Below are positions 21,419-31,844 of a stretch of 64,000 bases of DNA, in pieces. Within the stretch, counting starts at the first letter, position 1. Each line of letters starts with the position of its first letter. The DNA is from Streblospio benedicti (lineage: Eukaryota; Annelida; Polychaeta; Spionida; Spionidae). The translations under genes were made by a program, and so were the position numbers. The notes beneath the pieces were generated by a model. The model ran no database searches. It was not told the origin of the DNA and saw nothing but the letters and a program-made list of their open reading frames with translations. Where the stretch lies: assembly GCA_019095985.1 (NCBI GenBank), contig CM032666.1, positions 1,179,450-1,243,449 on the forward strand, read 5' to 3'.

Positions 21419-21735
21419 GAAATTACGTCTAAGCACACAAATGTATTATGAGTTATTTGTTTGTATATCACGATGAAATTAACTTTTTGTCAACCATTCC
21501 GTTATTACAATGTCAAAATCATAAGTTTGTTATTCAATATTTTATGGTGTATTCATCTTAAATGACATGAGTTCATGAACACTTAGTGAGCATTGTAACT
21601 CAAACACAAAGGGATTAAATGAAAATAAAATGCATTTTTAATCAGAAATATCAAGTTTTAATAAGAAATTCAACAAAAAGTATCATGGCGTAGAAGGGAA
21701 ATGTTTTTTCTTGAGTTAAAGTCCATACATTTGCC

Positions 21736-21809
21736 ACCAGACTGAGATAACATAGATCTACTGTATACAGACACCAGACTGAGATAACATAGTTCTACTG
21801 TATACAGGC
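21736..21809. repeat. 37-bp tandem duplication
   Basis: Two copies of ACCAGACTGAGATAACATAG(A/T)TCTACTGTATACAG, period 37. The unit includes TCTACTGTA, the MITE 3' terminus. Confidence 0.8.
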
Positions 21810-22508
21810 CTCCATTGTATCTTAGATCATCAGCTGTCGGACAAATATGTATGTGACAATTCACATTTCATATTTGATGTTTGGCAAAAAAGTCCATATT
21901 TGACAGGTTTTGTCGAAAGTAGGCGCAAAAAAATTAATATTCGAATGTTTTAAACACAGATAAGTTTGTATAGAACTTTTTCTATTGTTACATTATATAC
22001 TTCGTAAATACATTGTGTGCTACTGTATGTAATATGTAAATATAAAAACTAATAAATGTGGACAAATAAAGTTATTACTTTTGTCCCAGTGCTGCGGTAT
22101 ATTCTATGTAAATACCTTGTGTGGGAGATAATTATGTAGCAATCAATCTTTTTTTCTATGTTAAGATACACAGAGGCACTTAAACTATTTTTTATCCATT
22201 TAATACCTATCTTCGGCTCTGACAACAAACATAGATTTTGCATACCTCAAATTTATTTCTATACAATTCAATTTTGACCAAAGAGAATCCAACAACATGC
22301 ATATGAACATTTCTTTTGTTTTTACAATAAACACCAATTTCTGACCCACTTTTTAAAACACCCGTTTCTCAACTATACTCTTAAAGAATTTTGTATGTAA
22401 TAGGTAAATGCACCTATTTCTTTCTACCCCCACAAGAAAACACCAATTTTGTCTTCCGTTTGACAACATACCTTGTCAAATACAGTTTTTGTATGTGTAA
22501 CATGTGGA
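21810..22508. other. Intergenic stretch, nothing recognised
   Basis: AT-rich, no supported gene or repeat. Confidence 0.4.
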
Positions 22509-22572
22509 TACAGTAAAACCTCCTGGATGCTGGTTCACATCACTAACAGGGAAACCTCACACCTAACTAGGG
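22509..22572. mobile_element. CAGTAGAACC MITE terminus, worn
   Basis: TACAGTAAAACCTCCTGG followed by a diverged interior. Confidence 0.45.
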
Positions 22573-22616
22573 ACACTTTTTTTTCACTCTTCCTTCAGAT
22601 ATACATTACAGTACAA

Positions 22617-22914
22617 TTAAGACCACCTCTCTATAAATACCACCTCTATAATAAGACCAATTTTCATGGTCCTAAACCTTCATAAACCTATCAAAATGAA
22701 CCTCTGTATAGAAACCACCTCTCTATTGAGACCACCTCCATAACAAGATCACTTTTCACGGTACCAAACGTTCATAAAGCTACCAAAATGAACCTCTTTA
22801 TAGACACCGCCCTCTACTAAGACTACCCATATGAACCTCTGTATAGAGACCACCTCTCCATTGAGACCACCCAACACTGGTCCCAAAGGTGGTCCTCATA
22901 GAGGTTCTGCTGTA
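22617..22914 (+). mobile_element. CAGTAGAACC MITE with expanded interior (298 bp)
   Basis: Starts TACAGTACAATTAAGACC and ends ATAGAGGTTCTGCTGTA. The block from GACCACCTC to AAAATGAACCTCT is present twice in full, plus a third partial ATGAACCTCTGTATAGAGAC. Carries GACCACCCA at 22865-22873. Confidence 0.8.
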
Positions 22915-23205
22915 CTACTGTAATGTTGGCCACTTTTCCCACCACTACAAGTCACCCTAACTGCAAGTTCTCCATAATGTGACTTTTTGTATATGTAAAT
23001 ATGTTGCCTATAATGAATACCTTCACACATAGCGGCACAATACGTGTAATCACAGGCAGGAAATCGTTAGGCAAGTTCAGTTTATGTCTCACCATGTTAT
23101 CTATTACATACGGAAATGTCACTTGTTATTGTCGTTCAGTCCAATTTGTGAACCCCTTTGTCTTTGTTACACGTTAATTTCTTTTGTTCCTTTATATAAA
23201 ACAAA

Positions 23206-23378
23206 AGTGTCCCATTAGGACCACCTCTAAAAAGAGACCACCTCTATAATAGGACCATTTTTTGCAGTTGCAAACCTTCATAAAGCTACCAAAATGAACC
23301 TCCATAAAGAGACCACTTCCTATTAAGCCCACTTGAGGCCAGTCTGACAGGTGGTCTTAATAGAGAAGTTCCACTGTA
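23206..23378 (+). mobile_element. CAGTAGAACC MITE, near-complete
   Basis: The left terminus is altered (AAAGTGTCCCATTAGGACC). The interior is regular and the right end is AGAAGTTCCACTGTA. Confidence 0.7.
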
Positions 23379-23429
23379 ACTGGCTGACTTTCAACTATGC
23401 AAAGTCGTTCTGGATTGATGATAACAATC

Positions 23430-23475
23430 AAGTGAACTTAGACCACCTCTATAATAAGACCAGCTTTCAAGAGGG
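23430..23475 (+). mobile_element. CAGTAGAACC MITE fragment
   Basis: Only TTAGACCACCTCTATAATAA and GACCAGCTTTCA remain. Confidence 0.45.
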
Positions 23476-23806
23476 CGGATATAAGAAGGTCAAGAAATCC
23501 TACATTTTTAGGCCCTATTCCCTAGTGAGGCTGGTGAAAGTTAAAGTGCGCTATAATCGGCCATTAGTCATAAAATCCCCCAAATTTAGCTCATGTGTAG
23601 AACAAATACTGACAAAAGAATTAAATCTGTTCGCCACTTTTGTTTTTTAATATGGTAGCCAAATTTTAAGATGTGTCATAATGTATTTGCTAAAAAGTGT
23701 GTTTATCCGTATACATTTTGTATCATAGAATAAAAACACAAACATGAATGCTTAATAATGTTTTTTTTCTTTGGAACATACATTACTGAAAAACACAGAT
23801 TTAAAG
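23476..23806. other. Intergenic stretch, nothing recognised
   Basis: No supported gene or repeat. Confidence 0.4.
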
Positions 23807-23810
23807 TCGT

Positions 23811-23831
23811 ATATATATATATATATATATA
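23811..23831. repeat. (TA)n microsatellite
   Basis: About ten TA dinucleotides. Confidence 0.85.
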
Positions 23832-23901
23832 GATTTATGTTTAACATATTTTCCTAACAATTATATATTATTGGTAGGAAAATATTTGAAAACATAAATC
23901 T
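23831..23901. repeat. Foldback (hairpin) element
   Basis: AGATTTATGTTT..ATATTTTCCTA pairs with TAGGAAAATAT..AAACATAAATCT around an 18-base loop. It lies next to a (TA)n tract, so it may be a minimal TA-targeting MITE or a slippage product. Confidence 0.6.
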
Positions 23902-24292
23902 AAAATTATAAATAAAAAGAAACACAAAGTTTTCATCAGTACTTGTAAAGTCTTAATTGTAAGACCTCTGTCCAATTAAATATGCTATGTAAGATGGATA
24001 TATATATAAACCTCCACCGAAGAAAATCTACAGTGTTTACAAAAGATAAAAATTAATCTATACATGCTGAATATATGAACCTGCACCACAAAAATAAACA
24101 ATATCTACAAAAAGGAACAATTCAATAGTCCTGTCTGCATAATTACAACTATATGTGTTTGGCACCGATGTCCTGTACAATTATAAATACTTTTGTCATA
24201 ATCAATTATTTTCTTGTTTGCTACTGACAGTAATTTTGTTCATCCACAACATGATAAAATAAAAACATGCATATACTGTGTGATTTGCAAGT
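23902..24292. other. 3' flank of the TRIM-type gene
   Basis: AT-rich. I did not find an AATAAA on the minus strand close to the stop codon. Confidence 0.4.
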
Positions 24293-25116
24293 CTACACAC
24301 ACTGGAATGTTTTAAAACTGCGCACAGCACCATCTCCCACCGCTATAGTGAACTGATCTTCACCAATAGCAATGCTGTATATCCACTGGCCCTCTGGTAT
24401 CCTGAGCTGCTGTGTGTCCAGCGTGGTGATCAACTGACCACTCCATAAGAACACAAACACACTGACTTGGTTATAGGATACCACATACAGGTGGCGCCGG
24501 TTACATGCGATGGCTTGGTCAGGCCCAAACTGTAGTGTGCGGGTGTGGAGGTGGCGGCCAGCATGGTTGTATATATACAGGCTTCTGCCGGGATCATCTA
24601 CCACGGCTGTGCCCTGTGAGTCTGGGTGTCTGCAGATGGACATGTTTCCAACCACTTGACCCCGGCTGGTGGTGTGAGCGTCTGTAACAGCTGCTTCTGC
24701 TCCAGGTCGTAGATCTGGATGGTGCCATCCTTATAAAACGCCACCCAGTGGGTGCTCTCTGCACCAATGATCTGGCCATAGTCTTCCTGGATGGTGGAGA
24801 CCAACTCCAGCTGGGAGTTTAGTATGTAACTTGGACCTTTATCACATTCCCTTAACAGTACATTGTTATTGTTCAGAATGTATTTCATGCACGATTCACT
24901 TATTGTATTATGAGGCAATGCAGATTGATTTATCACAATAATTTGATTACCATCAAATGTAATCTTTTTGATAATAGATTGACCATCAAAACACACAACA
25001 GCCTCATTAGTGGTCAACCCAACAAACCGGTTACAACCAGGCTCCATGGGTAAGTCTGACAACAGTCTAAATCCTCGCTGTGTTTGAGTTTGTTCCTAGC
25101 ATCAGGTTTGGCTACT
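24293..25116 (-). pseudogene. C-terminal propeller-like half of the TRIM-type gene, frame-broken
   Basis: Minus-strand coding similarity continues past the stop at 25117 but changes frame. A segment at about 25062-24660 reads LLSDLPMEPGCNRFVGLTTN and on to a repeat with YKDGTIQIYDLEQKQLLQTL, the pattern of NHL/WD-like beta-propeller strands. The following 120 codons (24655-24293) continue with TAVVDDPGRSLYIYNHAGRH and AIACNRRHLYVVSYNQVSVF. Three frame changes separate coding pieces: one at the A6 run (25123-25128), one near 25066-25080 and one at the short G/C run at 24660-24663. Two are in homopolymers, so sequencing or assembly indels are as likely as true decay. If the gene is intact, the protein would be about 610 residues and intronless over this span. 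Confidence 0.65.
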
Positions 25117-26136
25117 TCAGTGTTTTTTGTGCATCTGCTTCATAGTATATGGAAAACTATTCACATCTGGCAGCTTGAGTGTTGGTTCGGTGACGCTTCC
25201 TAAATCAACAGTAAAATCATCAGTGATCTTCCCAACATCAACTGACCAGAACTTTGTAGGCCAAATGGTGGATTTTTTGAAACTGGTGACAGAACTCTGC
25301 AATTGATCAAGAAAACTTTGAGCTTGTTTCAAATCTCCATCAATTTTCTGCAAATCAATTTTTTTCAAGGACTGCTGCAATTCTTGTAGATCACTTTTGG
25401 ACATGAATTGGAGAATCTGAGCATGTAATTTATCATAGACCTTGGAGATAGTGGCAGTGGTGTTCTGGTACCATCTATCTGCCTCCTGATGTGCCTTGTC
25501 ACGCTTGGACTTGGCCTCTTTCATCAGAGAATCTCTGGACATGACCAGCTCTCCCAGCAGTTCTTCTGTCCTCTGCTTGCCTTCTAGGCTGATGGTTGTT
25601 ATCAGTTGAAAAGCATCCTTGTGCTGTGTACTGTATGTGGTGAGCACATCTCTCAACTTGTGTATCTTGTGTGTTTTGTGGGGACTTTCAGTTATCGACA
25701 ACATACAGTCATGACACATGGGATCTCTGCAGTCATTACAGTAAAAGTCGCACTTTTCTCTTGGATGCAAACCACAAATGATTGGCCTTGGTTCTTCAGG
25801 GATCTTGTCTTTGGGAAGAAGACTTTCTTCAGCAACACCTTCATCTGTGTCAACTGCAGTAAATGGAGCCAGATGATCCACAAAATTAACCACTATGATG
25901 TTTGTTTTAAGCTTCTGAACCCCGCCTGGAGGAACTGTGAAGACTTCTCTGCAGTTAGGACATGCAAGTCTCATCTTCAGCTTGGACTCGTAATATCTCT
26001 GCACACAGGCCAAACAGAAGGTGTGGGAGCAGTTCAGGAGTTTGGGCAGTCGGTCAGAATCATTATATTTCTCCAAACACAATTCACAGCGAATTAAATC
26101 TAAAAGGTTCGAGCTCGGTACTGCTGCTGTTGCCAT
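25117..26136 (-). CDS. TRIM-type protein, RING / B-box / coiled-coil half
   Basis: A clean frame of 339 codons. The RING finger spans residues 17-62 with C17, C20, C36, H38, C41, C44, C59 and C62 in C3HC4 spacing. A B-box type 2 spans about 121-159 (C121, H124, C133, C136, C141, C144, H153, H156 or H159). Residues about 170-310 are heptad-rich and charged, as in TRIM coiled coils. This order defines the tripartite-motif family of E3 ubiquitin ligases, which act mainly in the cytoplasm; the C-terminal domain usually selects the substrate. Here that domain lies downstream in other frames (24293-25116), so this frame alone would give a protein without its substrate-binding part. The start is the first ATG of the frame, 16 residues before the first RING cysteine, as expected. 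Confidence 0.85.
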   Translation of the reverse strand: MATAAVPSSNLLDLIRCELCLEKYNDSDRLPKLLNCSHTFCLACVQRYYESKLKMRLACPNCREVFTVPPGGVQKLKTNIIVVNFVDHLAPFTAVDTDEGVAEESLLPKDKIPEEPRPIICGLHPREKCDFYCNDCRDPMCHDCMLSITESPHKTHKIHKLRDVLTTYSTQHKDAFQLITTISLEGKQRTEELLGELVMSRDSLMKEAKSKRDKAHQEADRWYQNTTATISKVYDKLHAQILQFMSKSDLQELQQSLKKIDLQKIDGDLKQAQSFLDQLQSSVTSFKKSTIWPTKFWSVDVGKITDDFTVDLGSVTEPTLKLPDVNSFPYTMKQMHKKH

Positions 26137-26868
26137 GGTGATTGATGTGATTTATGCAGATCAGTGAAAAATGAACACACGTTCCTTCCTAATCCAGAGA
26201 GGGAATCAATGATGGAAATGAAACTTTGTAAATATGAAAGTGCATAGTATTATAATTTACTTCCTGACAGTTCTATTCCTCTATTTATGTCCAAATTTCT
26301 GTAATGTAACACTGCATTCAGTAGTCATATGATTGAATCCGGGGTATACTGTGTGTGAAGTACTTTGGTGATAACAAACAACATGATCCATGTATACTGT
26401 ATGTAAACGGTAAAGTACTTTGCTGATAACAACATGATCCGTGCGATCCGATGATAAGACGGTCGACACAATGTGCAAATGAACATTGAATTCACAGCTA
26501 TTTATATAGGCCCTTATTCTGTATTGTAAAACTGCTGTTTTGAATGATGGTCTAAAAATAAATAAAAATATGCCCGTAAAACTATTGGGAAGACTATCTA
26601 CCACGCTGTTTTTTGGACATGGATCTTACAAGTTTCGTCTCTTCCGAGATATCAATATCAGTGTAGTTATTTCAATATGATATTATTATTAATGGTATTT
26701 CCACTTGATTTCCATTTAATGAACAATGATTTAAGAGCTTAAATAACTGGATAAGTTCTGAGTGGACTTATAATTTAGTAGCATATGAATCAAATTGTAC
26801 ACATTTCAAGGGAAAATTAAAATAAAATAACTTGTTAAAAAAATACACCAGTGCAGAATTCAGGTAAA
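26137..26868. other. 5' flank of the TRIM-type gene
   Basis: AT-rich. 26345-26443 holds a diverged tandem pair with AAGTACTTTG(G/C)TGATAACAA and ACATGATCC(A/G)TG. No promoter motif can be assigned. Confidence 0.45.
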
Positions 26869-26942
26869 TACAGCAGAACCTCCTATTAAGACCACCTCTA
26901 TAATGAAGAGGCTACGACTCTATAGAGACCACTCGAAGGCAC
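26869..26942 (+). mobile_element. CAGTAGAACC MITE, 5' part
   Basis: TACAGCAGAACCTCCTATTA and ACCACCTCTATAATGA, then truncated. Confidence 0.6.
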
Positions 26943-27155
26943 AGTTTACAGTTTCTTGAAAACTACTATTTTATAGTGTAAATAATAACATCATCAAAGA
27001 CTGTTCACCTATGGATGCTGCTGTGTAATTGTTAGTGTTTGACCTTTTGCTCGGGTCGGATGTTTGACGCAAACATGGACTTCGCCAAACAACAAACACC
27101 CAAGAAATCGACTCCTTGAAAACTGGATCCTTATGGATTAGGTACACAGAATGCA

Positions 27156-27540
27156 TACAGTAGAACTAAACCATCGGGGTGCTGGCTTCAGGGGGTCTCA
27201 TAATAGAGGTGGTCTCTTTGAGGAAGTTCGCAGTAGTCTCTTAATAAACGTTTAGGACCAAGAGAAATTGTCTTCCTACAGAAGTGGTCTCATTGTAGAG
27301 ATGATATAAGATAAGATAAGATAAATTTATTGCTTTTACAGAATTTGTTGCAAACATGACTAAGTATGAGTAATAACAATGACAAGAACAACAATAACAA
27401 TAGAATAAATGAATACTGATATGACATAGTGAATAAGCTGATTTGTTGATCAGCATTATGACTTATAACAACTAGCTAATGGCTTAGAAGTGAATGAACT
27501 ACTCATAACAGAGGTGGTCTCAACTGGAGTTTCTACTGTA
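27156..27540 (-). mobile_element. CAGTAGAACC MITE interrupted by an insertion
   Basis: Ends TACAGTAGAACTAAAC and GGAGTTTCTACTGTA. Reverse interior modules lie at 27200-27302 and 27507-27530. The gap (about 27303-27502) is unrelated sequence starting with (ATAAG)n. Confidence 0.7.
27303..27502 (-). mobile_element. Probable retroposon 3' fragment inside a MITE
   Basis: Begins with ATAAGATAAGATAAATTTAT, which on the minus strand is a (TTATC)n tail after AATAAATTTAT. Such pentamer tails are typical of some non-LTR retroposon 3' ends. About 200 bp, no coding sequence recognised. Confidence 0.4.
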
Positions 27541-27704
27541 CCCCCGCTAAATGAGAATTCCGTGTCCCACAACAAATATTGTGTAACTCAATAGCGAGTT
27601 CCGATTGAAGTGTCAGCGCTAAAGACACAGCCTGATATTGGTTTATGGACGTTCATGTTTGATGACGTACGTGTCTTGTACTTTTGGTGCTCGCCGGAAA
27701 TGAC

Positions 27705-27885
27705 TACAGCAGAACCTGTTAATTGAGATCCACTTATGTTTCTAGTGGTCTCAATAGAGTGGTGGCCTCTTTATGCAGGTTTATTATGGTGTCTTTATGG
27801 AGGCTTTGGACAGTGTGAAATAAATGTTTTTACTGTAGAGGTTGTCTCTTTCAAGAGGTAGTCTTAATATAGAGATGCCGCTGTA
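27705..27885 (-). mobile_element. CAGTAGAACC MITE, full length
   Basis: TACAGCAGAACCTGTTAATT to GATGCCGCTGTA, 181 bp, with interior GTCTTTATGGAGGCTTTGG in reverse orientation. Confidence 0.75.
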
Positions 27886-28089
27886 TACACTACATGTAAA
27901 CTTGGAGTACGCTGAATGTGTGTGGTTTGTTCATCAGGCGGAAACTTTGGGAGACAGTATGTAGAAAACAGGCAGGAATTTGTTAAATAACTGTTCATGT
28001 TCTTTGTGGATCTAATAATAATCATGTTCTTTTTGTTCATAAGTTGCTATTCAAAACGAGCACCATTTGCTTTGCAGCACAGTTCTAAC

Positions 28090-28230
28090 TACAGTAAAAA
28101 AATCTCTCTATTGAGACCCCCTCTATAATGCACAGACCCCCTTAATAAAGCTACCAAATGAACTTCCGTATAAAGACCACCTTTCTATTGAGACCACCAA
28201 ACACACTGGAAAGTCCTTATAGAGACCAAA
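28090..28230 (+). mobile_element. CAGTAGAACC MITE, 3'-worn
   Basis: TACAGTAAAAAAATCTCTCT, then AATAAAGCTACCAAATGAAC and AAGACCACCTTTCTATTGAG. The 3' arm is missing. Confidence 0.65.
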
Positions 28231-28489
28231 AATCAAATGTTAGTTAGAAACTGAGATTTCTGACCCGCCAAACCGGCCTTCTGACAACCAAGTTTGCTAT
28301 CTTGTTATAAGTTACCCCACAAAACGCTCTTATTCAAACCCACCCCATTACACAGGGTCTAAATTTAGAGCACTTAACAATACGAACGCAACAAACAGAA
28401 CATTCAATGACAAAACGTAAGCATGTGTCCGAGTAAACTTCGCGAGTAACAGGTTCTCACGCTGTTTTTGCTCATGGTCCGTTTACATC
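28231..28489. other. Intergenic stretch, nothing recognised
   Basis: No supported gene or repeat. Confidence 0.35.
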
Positions 28490-28755
28490 ATTGTTACTCA
28501 TGTTACAATGTCCCAAATACTGACTTTGGGCAAACAATTGTCAGTCTATGGGAATCTCTTTCACATTGTACATGTCCAATACACTGGACATTGCACATGG
28601 GACAACAGGCTTTATGGAGCCTTCGTTTTCAAAAGTGTTTGAGGGTTCCATGTCCCCTGTTTCTTGCACTAGCAGTTTGCTAAACACCTGACCCAACCGA
28701 CATTCAAACCCACAATGTTCTGGTCACCAACTCTAACCATTTTCCAATGTGGCAT
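28490..28755 (-). repeat. tRNA-derived SINE, SINE-B-like head with different body
   Basis: On the minus strand: ACATTGGAAAATGGTTAGAG, GTTGGTGACCAGAAC and B box GTGGGTTTGAATG, then GTTTAGCAAAC as in SINE-B. After that the body diverges. Confidence 0.5.
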
Positions 28756-28814
28756 AATTTACAACTTCCAAAACCAAGGAGATTTGTGTTATTGTAGGAT
28801 ATTGTTTGCCTTCT

Positions 28815-28998
28815 GCAATACCTCCAATCATAACCATCTCAAACCACAGACCTTGATTAAGAGACCACCTCTATAATGAGACATATTTTCTCATGCTACC
28901 GAACCTCCAAAAAGAGATCAACTTGAACCTACATGAAAAGACCACCTCTCTATTGAGACCAACGACCCCATGAGTCATCTTCATAGAGAGGTTATAAC
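28815..28998 (+). mobile_element. CAGTAGAACC MITE, degenerate full-length
   Basis: CAATACCTCCAATCATAACC at the left, GAGACCACCTCTATAATGAG inside and ATAGAGAGGTTATAAC at the right. Confidence 0.65.
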
Positions 28999-29679
28999 TT
29001 ATCATCATCTGATACTAGTGCAGACAGGATGGTAACCTGACCCAACAACAGAGGCTCGGGTGATAAAAGCACATAAAAACACAGGATCTGATGATGGGGT
29101 AAACTCCAGCTAATACTGACACCGACAGAAACGTAACCAAATACCACAACATACGATCCGTTTTTAAAAAAATGAGTCATCTTATTGATGAGGCTGTTAA
29201 AAGTTATTGCAGTTTCAGCCTCAATTGCCTCAGTATCGCCCATCTAGCAGCTACAAACACTGGTCTGTCAAGGCTGGGGGTCGAGGTCTTGACCTTGGGG
29301 TTAAATGGGCTGGAATGACCTTGCTGGGCGGTAACCGTGGCAACAGATTTATACCCATTTTCATAAATAATGCCACATGGTCGGTTTATAGGTTGTTGGT
29401 TTTCAAACTTGTCACTCGTTGGCCGGGGCTGGTGGTTCCCATCACACAATCTGATACCTCACATTAATGTCAGTTACTGCATCAGTAGTACATGCTGGAA
29501 CCATTGGGTCGATATCGTGATTGAGATGAGGTGATTTATGTCTGAGACTTCCTTCAAAATGTTCCAACACATTAAGACTGTAAGTTTAAGATGGAATTTG
29601 GTCAATGTATTCATGTAAAAAAATCCAATGAGTCTAGTTTCAAATCTATAGAAGTCGTCTCTTTCAGGTATCAGTGTGT
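28999..29679. other. Intergenic stretch, nothing recognised
   Basis: Open frames of 81-86 codons overlap on both strands at 29204-29467 without recognisable motifs. Confidence 0.4.
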
Positions 29680-29828
29680 GAGGAGAACCTCTGTATTAGG
29701 ACCACCCAGAGTCTTATTACACATGTGGTCTTGTTATGGAGGTTCAGTGTTGTTGGTCGCTTTATGGAAGTTTGGAACAGAGGGGAAAGGTCTTACTATA
29801 GAGGTGGTCTCTTTATACAGGTGGTGTT
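29680..29828 (-). mobile_element. CAGTAGAACC MITE, degenerate
   Basis: AGGAGAACCTCTGTATTAGG at the left. Reverse interior TATGGAAGTTTGGAACAG and TATAGAGGTGGTCTCTTTAT. Carries GACCACCCA at 29700-29708. Confidence 0.65.
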
Positions 29829-30423
29829 ACGGTTATGTTTTTCATGTAGCGAGTCGGTTAGTATTAATAGTATTTTATAGCGTCACTAGGTTCATTTTTT
29901 GTGCTATTGTCAACTCAATTGACGTAAATGTTTTCACGCTGGATTCAGGATTTAGTCTTCTAACAAACAACTTATATCAAATAAAAAAATTTAACCATGA
30001 GACAAAATACATAATTTCTAAAGGTTACCTAACTCACAATCCAGACATTAGTGTAAACATATTTTACGCTAAATTAGAAAGATTTGCATTAAGCATTTTG
30101 AGAACATGATTATAAAAGGTAGAGACCAAGTTTTAAATGCAAAAATTAGGTGTAAAACCCATGGAGTAAATATTGGCTATTTCCAGTGGGTCACAACTTA
30201 CACATGAGAATCAATAAAGCTGGATTATACAGATATTATCATATATTTGCAGACATACAATGTACATTTATGTCTATGTATTAAGGAGTTCCTCAGACAG
30301 GATCAATACCCCAGCAATATTATTATGATAACAGACACACGGTCTATATATACACATGCACCTGAGGCGATATCTCAGTCCAAAAACGGCCGCGTCGTTT
30401 CTCAGTACATTTATGTAAAGTCA
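29829..30423. other. Intergenic stretch, nothing recognised
   Basis: The 172-codon open frame spanning 29591-30109 runs through the MITE above and shows no domain. I do not call it a gene. Confidence 0.4.
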
Positions 30424-30595
30424 TTAGAACCTCTCTATAACGAACACCCATGGATTAATCTCAAGTGGTCTTAATAGAGAGGTGATCTCTTCATAGAGGT
30501 TCATGGTGGTGACTTTATGGAGGTTTGAGACAGCACGAAATGGTCTTATTATCATCTCGTCTTACTACAGAGGTGGTCCTATTGGAGTTGCTATA
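30424..30595 (-). mobile_element. CAGTAGAACC MITE, degenerate
   Basis: TTAGAACCTCTCTATAACG at the left, then GAGGTTCATGGTGGTGACTT and GAGACAGCACGAAATGGTC. Confidence 0.65.
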
Positions 30596-31161
30596 ATAAA
30601 GCATGAACATTTTATTGCAGACGATCATTGTCATTCATTTGCTTAACAAAATTGCTCTTATATTTTAATTTCGCTTTACCTGATCAAAACGTGTACATTT
30701 GCACATTCAAGAAGTTTGAAAATGCTGACATTTCTCTAAAAGTGTCTTAGGCAAAATGTAGTGGAATAAAATTGGTATCAGCTTAATACATATAGTTTAT
30801 ACCGAGAAAATGTATATATAAATTTGCTTCATTATTCATTACTGACTGATTATCTAAATGAGCCGTATGTTAAGTGATATATAAATATAAATATATGAAC
30901 ATGCACTGTCTGGTTCACGTTTTAGTTTGCTATTAAGAGCGTACATTAAAAATGCACACTGTCTGTTTATTTTCCTTTTATAGTTTTCTTCAGATAATTT
31001 ACTTATATAAATGTGTTAATGTACAAAAATCACGACTCCATGCAATCTGCATGAAGCGTGCAATAATTCAACTCAAACATATTAATATGTGTAGTTATTT
31101 GAGTAAGTAAAAATACACTGATCAATGTTCAATCAGAGAATATAGTTTGTTTGTTATCTAA
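30596..31161 (+). other. Intergenic stretch with R-C fragment
   Basis: 30690-30790 ends with AAGTGTCTTAGG and GTAGTGGAATAAAATTGGTA, the 3' part of repeat R-C. The rest is unrecognised. Confidence 0.45.
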
Positions 31162-31382
31162 TACAGCAGAATCTCTGTCTTAAGATCAAGCCGAGACATG
31201 CTTCAAGTGGCCTCAATGGAGAGGTGGTCTCTTTATGGAGGTTTATAGTGGATTCTGTATTAAGTTTTAGGACCACAGCAAGTAGTCTCATTATAGAGGT
31301 GGTCCCTTAATGAAGGTTTGGTCGGTGAAAAACGATCCAACTACAGAGGTGGTCTCTTTAGATTGGAGGGGATACGGTATAT
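31162..31382 (-). mobile_element. CAGTAGAACC MITE, extended
   Basis: TACAGCAGAATCTCTGTCTT at the left. Three reverse GAGGTGGTCTCTTTA-type modules follow, with a worn right end (GGAGGGGATACGGTA). Confidence 0.7.
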
Positions 31383-31517
31383 TTACTTATGTATGGGCCT
31401 GTACATGGCACATGGGCTTTTGGACGGATGTTTCCAGTCCATAAGCTAGTCTTTAGAGCCAAATGAAGTTTCCATAAGAGATAGAAGATATAAGAGAAGA
31501 GATAGAAAGAAAGTGTA

Positions 31518-31844
31518 TACACTCGAACCTCTGTATAAAGACCCCCAGCCCTCTTATAATTACATTCTAATCGTTAGAGCAAATCACATGTGATTGTTAA
31601 ATGAACAGAATCTGATATGTGAATGTACTACTGGTAAAGCAGGATGGCTTATTATAGAGGTGGTCTATTAATGGAGGTTCACAGTGGTTTCTTTATGATT
31701 GTTTGAAAATGTGAAAAAAGAGCCAACTATTGAGGTGATCGGTCTACATTGGAAGTTAGACTACATGTTTACTAATATGTATGGGCCTTTACAAAAAATT
31801 ATCTTATCATTATAGAGGTCGACTGAATGGGAGGTTCTAGTGTA
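31518..31844 (-). mobile_element. CAGTAGAACC MITE interrupted by repeat R-D
   Basis: TACACTCGAACCTCTGTATA at the left; reverse modules resume at 31650 (TTATTATAGAGGTGGTCTAT). Right-hand remnants end GGGAGGTTCTAGTGTA at 31844. Confidence 0.6.
31562..31650 (-). repeat. Dispersed repeat R-D copy, nested in a MITE
   Basis: TTAGAGCAAATCACATGTGA, GAACAGAATCTGATATGTGA and TACTGGTAAAGCAGG are the reverse of the copies at 961 and 16073. Confidence 0.65.

Noticed and set aside
25116-25117. A short intron joining the two halves of the TRIM-type gene
   Set aside because: Only about 60 bases separate the frames, there is no convincing GT..AG pair, and the intervening bases are open in a shifted frame, so a frame change fits better.
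25606-26097. A 163-codon plus-strand frame
   Set aside because: It is the antisense shadow of the RING/B-box coding region.
29591-30109. A 172-codon plus-strand open frame as a gene
   Set aside because: Its first half translates MITE sequence and the rest shows no domain, coding bias or splice context.
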